A stretch of 10,402 bases of DNA from CAZAXU01 sp964489245 (GTDB taxonomy: Bacteria; Bacteroidota; Bacteroidia; Flavobacteriales; Flavobacteriaceae): assembly GCA_964489245.1 (NCBI GenBank), contig CAZAXU010000055.1:1-10402 (forward strand), read 5' to 3'. Each line of letters begins with the position of its first letter. Position 1 is the stretch's first letter. A program made the translations under genes and the position numbers. Shown here piece by piece: positions 7,373-10,402 of the stretch. The notes under the pieces are model-generated. The model worked only from the letters and a program-made list of their open reading frames with translations. It did no database searches and was not told the origin of the DNA.

Positions 7373-7440
7373 TTATAGTAATTGTTTTTTCTGTTTTATT
7401 GCTGTTTTTTCAGACATTTAAAAAAATGTTGATTGCTTAT

Positions 7441-7492
7441 GAAATGAGTGTTTGGGATGTAATATTTTGGAATGAGTTTGGCGTATTATTTT
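7441..7492. repeat. Imperfect tandem direct repeat upstream of cydB
   Basis: Unit 1 (7441-7468) and unit 2 (7469-7492) are adjacent. They share (G/A)AATGAGT, TTTGG and TATT-rich ends, differing by two small deletions and a few substitutions. This looks like an old duplication; no function can be assigned. Confidence 0.5.
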
Positions 7493-7577
7493 AGCGATAA
7501 AAGATATCAGAATAAAATATTTGTTTACTGTTCAAATACAAAGACTTTTATCACGCATGTAGTTCAATGAAAATTTA

Positions 7578-7585
7578 TATATTTG
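7578..7585 (+). promoter_or_regulatory. Candidate -7 box of the cydB promoter (TATATTTG)
   Basis: TATATTTG matches the TAnnTTTG consensus exactly. Transcription would begin near 7591, giving a leader of roughly 19 bases to the ATG at 7610. No good TTTG is seen at -33, so the call is tentative. Confidence 0.45.
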
Positions 7586-7609
7586 TTCTACTATATAAAA
7601 AACAGAAAG

Positions 7610-8635
7610 ATGGAAGTGGTTTGGTATGCGGTTTTGGCGGCTTTGATTGGTGTTTATGTGCTTTTAGACGGCTATGATCTCGGTGCCGGAATGGCATATG
7701 TTTTTTATGCGGATACGGACGAAGAAAAGAAAAAAGTGGATAACAGCATTCGTTCCATTTGGGATGCCAATGAAGTCTGGTTAATGGCTTTTATGGGATT
7801 GCTCTATGTGGTTTTTCCGAAGTTCGCTTCGGTGATTATTCAAAATTTCGGGGGCTATATTATTTTATTTTTTTTGTTTCTACTGCTGAAAACATTATTA
7901 TTTAACTTGCTTGTGGTGTTTTCTGATAAACCTAAACTGAAAATATTCTTGGATTGGATGTTTGGATTTTTCAATTTGAGTTTGGTACTTTTCATCAGTA
8001 TCATTTTTGCCAATATAATTCGTGGAATTTATGTGGAATCGGATATGGATACACTGAATTTTTTCAGTAAATCTTTTTCTCCTTTCTCCGGAGAATTAGG
8101 GCTCTTGGATTGGTTTACGGTTTTGGCTACAGCGGTTATTTTCATTGCTATTATGATTCACGGATTGAGTTGGGTGGTATTGAAAAACACCGGAGCTTTT
8201 AACCGTAAGCTTAAAAAAATCATGAAACGTTTGGCAATTCTGGAATTGATACTGATGCTGATGCTGATTGTTGCATGGAAATTTTTGCATCCCAATATTT
8301 TTGATAACTATCTTTATCTGCCGTTTTTATTCATTTTTCCTATTTTGGTGTTCACCTCGCTTTCAGGATTGATAGGCGTAAGAAGTTATCCCGGAGAGAA
8401 CAAAGGTTTTATTTTATCTACGAATTTGATTATTTTTTCTTGGATTAGCACTTTGATTGTTCTATATCCCAATTTTATGATGAGTATGGATGATATGGAA
8501 TTGTCTGTTTATTCTGCGGGTTTTAACAGCCCTGAGCGTTTTTATATGAAATGGGTGCTTGGCGGTTTGGCGGTTGTGCTTTTTGTCTATTCAATTTTGA
8601 TTCATAAATATCAAAAAGGAAAACAAAAAGAATAG
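7610..8635 (+). CDS. cydB: Cytochrome bd-type quinol oxidase subunit II (CydB-like), without adjacent cydA
   Basis: The gene encodes 341 residues from the ATG at 7610. A TTG at 7583 would add nine residues but lies inside the likely promoter box and spoils the typical CydB opening, so I reject it. CydB hallmarks are DGYDLGAG (20-27), SIRSIWDANEVWLMAFMG (48-63), FANIIRGIY (133-141), the FSPFSGELGLLDW loop (156-168) and IHGLSWVVLKNTG (183-195). About eight to nine membrane helices are visible. CydB has no heme in most bd oxidases but stabilises the heme-bearing CydA. Oddities: the region around 90-102 (LLLKTLLFNLLVV) lacks the FR...E.R pattern I expect in CydB, and the end is divergent (YPNFMMSMDDMEL). 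No cydA lies on either side: the flanking genes are on the other strand, so it is monocistronic. It could serve a CydA encoded elsewhere or another partner. Confidence 0.85.
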   Translation: MEVVWYAVLAALIGVYVLLDGYDLGAGMAYVFYADTDEEKKKVDNSIRSIWDANEVWLMAFMGLLYVVFPKFASVIIQNFGGYIILFFLFLLLKTLLFNLLVVFSDKPKLKIFLDWMFGFFNLSLVLFISIIFANIIRGIYVESDMDTLNFFSKSFSPFSGELGLLDWFTVLATAVIFIAIMIHGLSWVVLKNTGAFNRKLKKIMKRLAILELILMLMLIVAWKFLHPNIFDNYLYLPFLFIFPILVFTSLSGLIGVRSYPGENKGFILSTNLIIFSWISTLIVLYPNFMMSMDDMELSVYSAGFNSPERFYMKWVLGGLAVVLFVYSILIHKYQKGKQKE

Positions 8636-9064
8636 TCATTCGCTTTCTTTGATTTGTTCTCGCAGCTTCTTTTTAGGAATTTTAATCTTTAGATTTTTGA
8701 TGGAGTCCACTTTCTTTTTTTTCATTTTTGTCGTTGATTTCTCAAGACTGTCCAAGGTCTTTTGCAGTTCTTCCTTAGCTTTTTTATAAACTTCCAAAAG
8801 AATCTCGGGATAGTGACTATAATAGTCCGTAGATTTTTTTACTTGTGCACTATCCACATCATATTTTTGATAAACCAATTGAACGGGATCAAGCCCATTC
8901 AATCTTTTATCCGTGATTTGTTCTTTGATTTTTGAAGCAATAATCAATTCGGTCATCATTTTTTGATATTTTTCTTGAGGGATGACATTCTTGTGCGCAC
9001 GTGAGTTATTGCAGGAATAAAAAACAAGCAAAACCGATAGAATGAAAATAGATTTACGCATCAT
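8636..9064 (-). CDS. DUF4296 family lipoprotein
   Basis: The 142-residue protein has a lipoprotein signal (MMRKSIFILS, hydrophobic core, lipobox FYSC with C18), so it should be anchored in the cell envelope. The core (about 28-110) matches the DUF4296 pattern as I recall it: an IPQEKYQKMMTELIIA helix, a YQKYDVDSAQVKKSTDYYSHYPEILLEVY stretch and an alternating-charge helical end, finishing in a lysine-rich tail. Function is unknown; the family is found mainly in Bacteroidota. Its start is three bases after the glycosyltransferase stop, so the two are co-transcribed. Its stop codon directly abuts that of the convergent cydB. The second ATG (9061) is an equally possible start. Confidence 0.85.
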   Translation of the reverse strand: MMRKSIFILSVLLVFYSCNNSRAHKNVIPQEKYQKMMTELIIASKIKEQITDKRLNGLDPVQLVYQKYDVDSAQVKKSTDYYSHYPEILLEVYKKAKEELQKTLDSLEKSTTKMKKKKVDSIKNLKIKIPKKKLREQIKESE

Positions 9065-9067
9065 GTT

Positions 9068-9796
9068 TTATAATTTATTGATTATGCTTTTCCATTTCAA
9101 TTTCAGCACGCCGATAACGGCTTCTGAAATAATACTCCCCCGCATTTTTGATTTTCCTCTGACCCGATCGGTGAACAAAATTGGAATTTCTTTAATACGA
9201 AATCCTTTTTTCCAAGCTTTGAATTTCATTTCAATTTGAAAGGCATATCCAACAAATTCAACCTGATTCAAATCAAGGTTCTCCAATACTTGACGTTTGT
9301 ATCCCACAAAGCCTGCAGTGGTATCTTTGACGGGGATTTGCGTGATAAGTCGAACATAAATCGATGCAAAATAAGAAAGCAAAATACGTTTTAAGTCCCA
9401 ATGTACTACATTGATTCTTCCGGTGTTATATCGAGAACCAATACTGATATCTGCTTCATTTTTCTCTAGGGTTTCCGCCAAGTTAACAAGTTCTTTCGGC
9501 GGATGAGAGAAATCTGCATCCATTTCAAAAATATAATCATATTGTCGAGCAAGTGCCCATTCAAAACCGTCTAGATAAGCTTTGCCCAGACCTTGTTTTT
9601 CTTTCCGGTTTAAAATAAAAAGCCGATTATCAAATTCGGTTTGTAATTCATGCACGATTTGTGCTGTTCCATCCGGAGAATTATCATCTACAATAAGTAT
9701 ATCAAAAGGTTTTGAAAGATTAAACACGGCACGAATAATCTCTCTGATATTCTCTTTTTCATTATAGGTCGGAATGATAACTAATGCTTTTGACAT
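9068..9796 (-). CDS. Polyprenol-phosphate glycosyltransferase, family 2 (DPM1-like)
   Basis: The gene encodes 242 residues from the ATG at 9796, giving the canonical MSKALVIIPTYNEKENI start. The frame is open to 9883, but the extra 29 residues are encoded by the heptad-repeat leader and are rejected. GT-A fold motifs are PTYNEKENI (9-17), IVDDNSPDGT (35-44), GLGKAYLDGFEWA (69-81) and the metal-binding DAD with flanks EMDADFSHPP (91-100). ISIGSRYNTG (117-126), DTTAGFVGYKR (158-168) and a basic C-terminus (RVRGKSKMRG) complete the dolichol-phosphate-mannose-synthase pattern. There are no C-terminal membrane helices, as in the soluble DPM1 type. It probably transfers a hexose from a nucleotide sugar to polyprenyl phosphate for envelope glycoconjugates; the donor is not determined. 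It is co-transcribed with the DUF4296 lipoprotein. Confidence 0.93.
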   Translation of the reverse strand: MSKALVIIPTYNEKENIREIIRAVFNLSKPFDILIVDDNSPDGTAQIVHELQTEFDNRLFILNRKEKQGLGKAYLDGFEWALARQYDYIFEMDADFSHPPKELVNLAETLEKNEADISIGSRYNTGRINVVHWDLKRILLSYFASIYVRLITQIPVKDTTAGFVGYKRQVLENLDLNQVEFVGYAFQIEMKFKAWKKGFRIKEIPILFTDRVRGKSKMRGSIISEAVIGVLKLKWKSIINKL

Positions 9797-9855
9797 AACT
9801 GATTTTGTGGGTGTAAAAATATGATTTTTATTTAGAACGAAAAAAAATGTCGCGG

Positions 9856-9896
9856 AGTTGAAAGTAAAAAGTTTAAAGTTCAAAGTTTATAAAGTT
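9856..9896 (-). repeat. AACTTTN heptad repeat block before the glycosyltransferase
   Basis: On the plus strand AGTT, or AGTA once, starts at 9856, 9863, 9870, 9877, 9884 and 9893, an exact 7-base period for five steps. On the coding strand it reads AACTTTG-AACTTTA-AACTTTT-TACTTTC. It sits about 60 bases before the start codon, is not part of the protein, and resembles the block before rnfG. Confidence 0.8.
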
Positions 9897-10029
9897 GGAG
9901 ATGAAAACGATTTCAGATTTTTAGAAGTAAATTATGCTTTTAAAGACTTGTGCATTGATAGCAAAAAAAATCCTTAAATTATAATTTTCCATTTGCTAAT
10001 CTACTATGTCAAAAAAAACATAATTTTTT

Positions 10030-10059
10030 TTTGGAAGTATTAAAAAATTATTATCTTTG
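10030..10059 (+). promoter_or_regulatory. Bacteroidota-type promoter (TTTG / TATCTTTG)
   Basis: The -33 box TTTG (10030-10033) and the -7 box TATCTTTG (10052-10059) are separated by 18 bases, close to the Bacteroidota consensus TTTG-N19-TAnnTTTG. Predicted transcription start is near 10065. It should drive the unit reading off the right edge. Confidence 0.65.
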
Positions 10060-10063
10060 TTGC

Positions 10064-10128
10064 AGCCTAACGGCTAATACACACAAACTTTTAAACTAAT
10101 GACACTTACTGTGTAGGTGGGTAAGTGT
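10064..10128 (+). other. Structured leader with two hairpins and a five-codon ORF
   Basis: Right after the promoter, AGCC-TAAC-GGCT (10064-10075) can form a short hairpin. ACACTTAC (10102-10109) and GTAAGTGT (10121-10128) form a perfect 8-bp stem with an 11-base loop. The ORF ATG-ACA-CTT-ACT-GTG-TAG (10099-10116, MTLTV) overlaps the left arm of that stem, so translating it would open the hairpin. There is no following T-run of terminator quality. I do not recognise a known riboswitch class. Confidence 0.45.
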
Positions 10129-10149
10129 TTGATTAAAAATTAAAAATTG

Positions 10150-10329
10150 ATGAAAAGATTTTTACTTATTGTTTGTGTGTTCCCGTTTTTTCGGATTGCG
10201 ATTCTGCAGATTCTCCGAACAACCCAATATTTATCACTAAAAATTATGCCTGTTTTTTTCGTTTTATCCGATTCGGAACATTCGGAAAATACAGGCATTG
10301 ACCATATCATGTTTTTTAATAACAACTAA
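10150..10329 (+). CDS. Doubtful small ORF, 59 residues
   Basis: This reading frame starts MKRFLLIVCVFPFFRIAIL, which looks like a short hydrophobic signal or membrane segment, and ends 11 bases before the next gene. The rest (IMPVFFVLSDSEHSENTG...) has no family I recognise and is partly encoded by hairpin arms (10246-10298). The opposite strand is also open across the same stretch (10140-10325), so open length alone is not evidence. It may be a real small peptide, a decayed gene whose signal-peptide start survives, or simply leader RNA of the downstream gene. Confidence 0.25.
   Translation: MKRFLLIVCVFPFFRIAILQILRTTQYLSLKIMPVFFVLSDSEHSENTGIDHIMFFNNN
10246..10298 (+). repeat. Large inverted repeat / hairpin upstream of the right-edge gene
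   Basis: ATGCCTGT (10246-10253) and ACAGGCAT (10291-10298) are perfect complements. Pairing continues inward over TTTTTCG/CGGAAAA to about 16 positions with one mismatch and one G-U pair. Inside lie TCCGATTCGGA, itself a palindrome, and a direct repeat of ATTCGGAA. The structure ends about 43 bases before the start codon at 10341 and is not followed immediately by a T-run. Confidence 0.6.
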
Positions 10330-10340
10330 TTTGATTAATT

Positions 10341-10402
10341 ATGAAAAAGATTAGACTACTTTTTGTTTTATTGGTTTTTTATAGTATAAACGGTTTTTCG
10401 CA
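10341..10402 (+). CDS. Start of a secreted or exported protein gene, cut by window edge
   Basis: Only 20 complete codons are visible, MKKIRLLFVLLVFYSINGFS. This is a typical Sec signal peptide: basic start, hydrophobic core, then a polar/small cleavage region. The mature protein lies outside the window, so no function can be given. It is preceded by an A/T-rich stretch without Shine-Dalgarno and by about 275 bases of predicted leader from the promoter at 10030-10059. Confidence 0.75.
   Translation, partial: MKKIRLLFVLLVFYSINGFS

Larger units (their letters stand above)
7338..7416. repeat. Long imperfect inverted repeat (18-base arms)
   Basis: The left arm TGTCTGAAATAACAGCAA (7338-7355) and the right arm TTGCTGTTTTTTCAGACA (7399-7416) are complementary at 17 of 18 positions. 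They enclose 43 bases that contain the TGTAA-N6-TTACA palindrome. The left arm overlaps the candidate rseC promoter box. The arms could be paired operators, a cruciform or hairpin, or a relic of a small mobile element; no transposase or flanking target duplication is visible. Confidence 0.75.
7260..7609. other. Divergent regulatory region between rseC-rnf and cydB
   Basis: These 350 bases hold no credible gene. I see one candidate promoter box for each direction, an 18-base imperfect inverted repeat enclosing a smaller palindrome, and an imperfect tandem repeat at 7441-7492. Each is listed separately. No tRNA, rRNA or recognised riboswitch is visible. Confidence 0.75.
9797..10149. other. Intergenic region between glycosyltransferase and the right-edge genes
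   Basis: These 353 bases contain no credible gene. The left part is the glycosyltransferase leader with the heptad block (9856-9896). The middle (9900-10020) is A/T-rich and I see nothing definite in it. The right part holds a promoter for the plus strand, two hairpins and a five-codon ORF, listed separately. Confidence 0.7.

Noticed and set aside
9797..9883. Upstream extension of the glycosyltransferase by 29 residues
   Set aside because: It is partly encoded by the heptad repeat; MSKALVIIPTYNE is the standard family start.
1..10402. CRISPR array, transposase, phage or toxin-antitoxin genes
   Set aside because: No regular repeat-spacer pattern and no such protein motifs were seen on either strand.

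Overview
This low-GC (by eye about one third G+C) window comes from a member of the phylum Bacteroidota. The signs are a seven-gene rnf cluster headed by rseC (an order I know from this phylum), a DUF4296 lipoprotein next to a polyprenol-phosphate glycosyltransferase, start codons without Shine-Dalgarno sequences, and promoter boxes of the phylum-specific TAnnTTTG type. I cannot place it more precisely; the AACTNNN heptad spacers recall Flavobacteriales or related lineages.

Layout. 1-1019 (minus): nearly complete PLP-dependent threonine aldolase, running off the left edge. 1067-1561 (minus): lipoprotein with one CXXCH heme site. 1683-7259 (minus): the operon rseC-rnfB-rnfC-rnfD-rnfG-rnfE-rnfA, transcribed right to left. 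Its genes abut or lie 1-3 bases apart, except for a 169-base repeat-filled spacer between rnfD and rnfG. 7260-7609: divergent regulatory region with nested palindromes. 7610-8635 (plus): a cydB-like oxidase subunit with no cydA beside it. 8636-9064 (minus): DUF4296 lipoprotein whose stop codon directly abuts that of cydB. 9068-9796 (minus): DPM1-like glycosyltransferase. 9797-10340: intergenic region and long leader with a promoter, hairpins and a doubtful small ORF. 10341 to the right edge (plus): start of a secreted-protein gene.

How the genes fit together. The Rnf complex passes electrons from reduced ferredoxin to NAD+ while pumping Na+ or H+. RnfB and RnfC carry the cytoplasmic Fe-S and NADH modules. 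RnfD and RnfG carry covalent FMN at TGAT motifs. RnfA and RnfE form the paired membrane core with an intramembrane Fe-S site. The adjacent heme lipoprotein and the divergent cydB are also respiratory, so 1067-8635 is a redox neighbourhood. The TGTAA-N6-TTACA site between rseC and cydB is a plausible shared redox-responsive operator.

Most of the window is ordinary core metabolism. I see no phage, transposase, CRISPR or defence genes. The points worth a second look are non-coding (nested palindromes at 7338-7416, heptad repeats before two genes, the structured leader at 10052-10340), plus the orphan divergent CydB and the monoheme lipoprotein.
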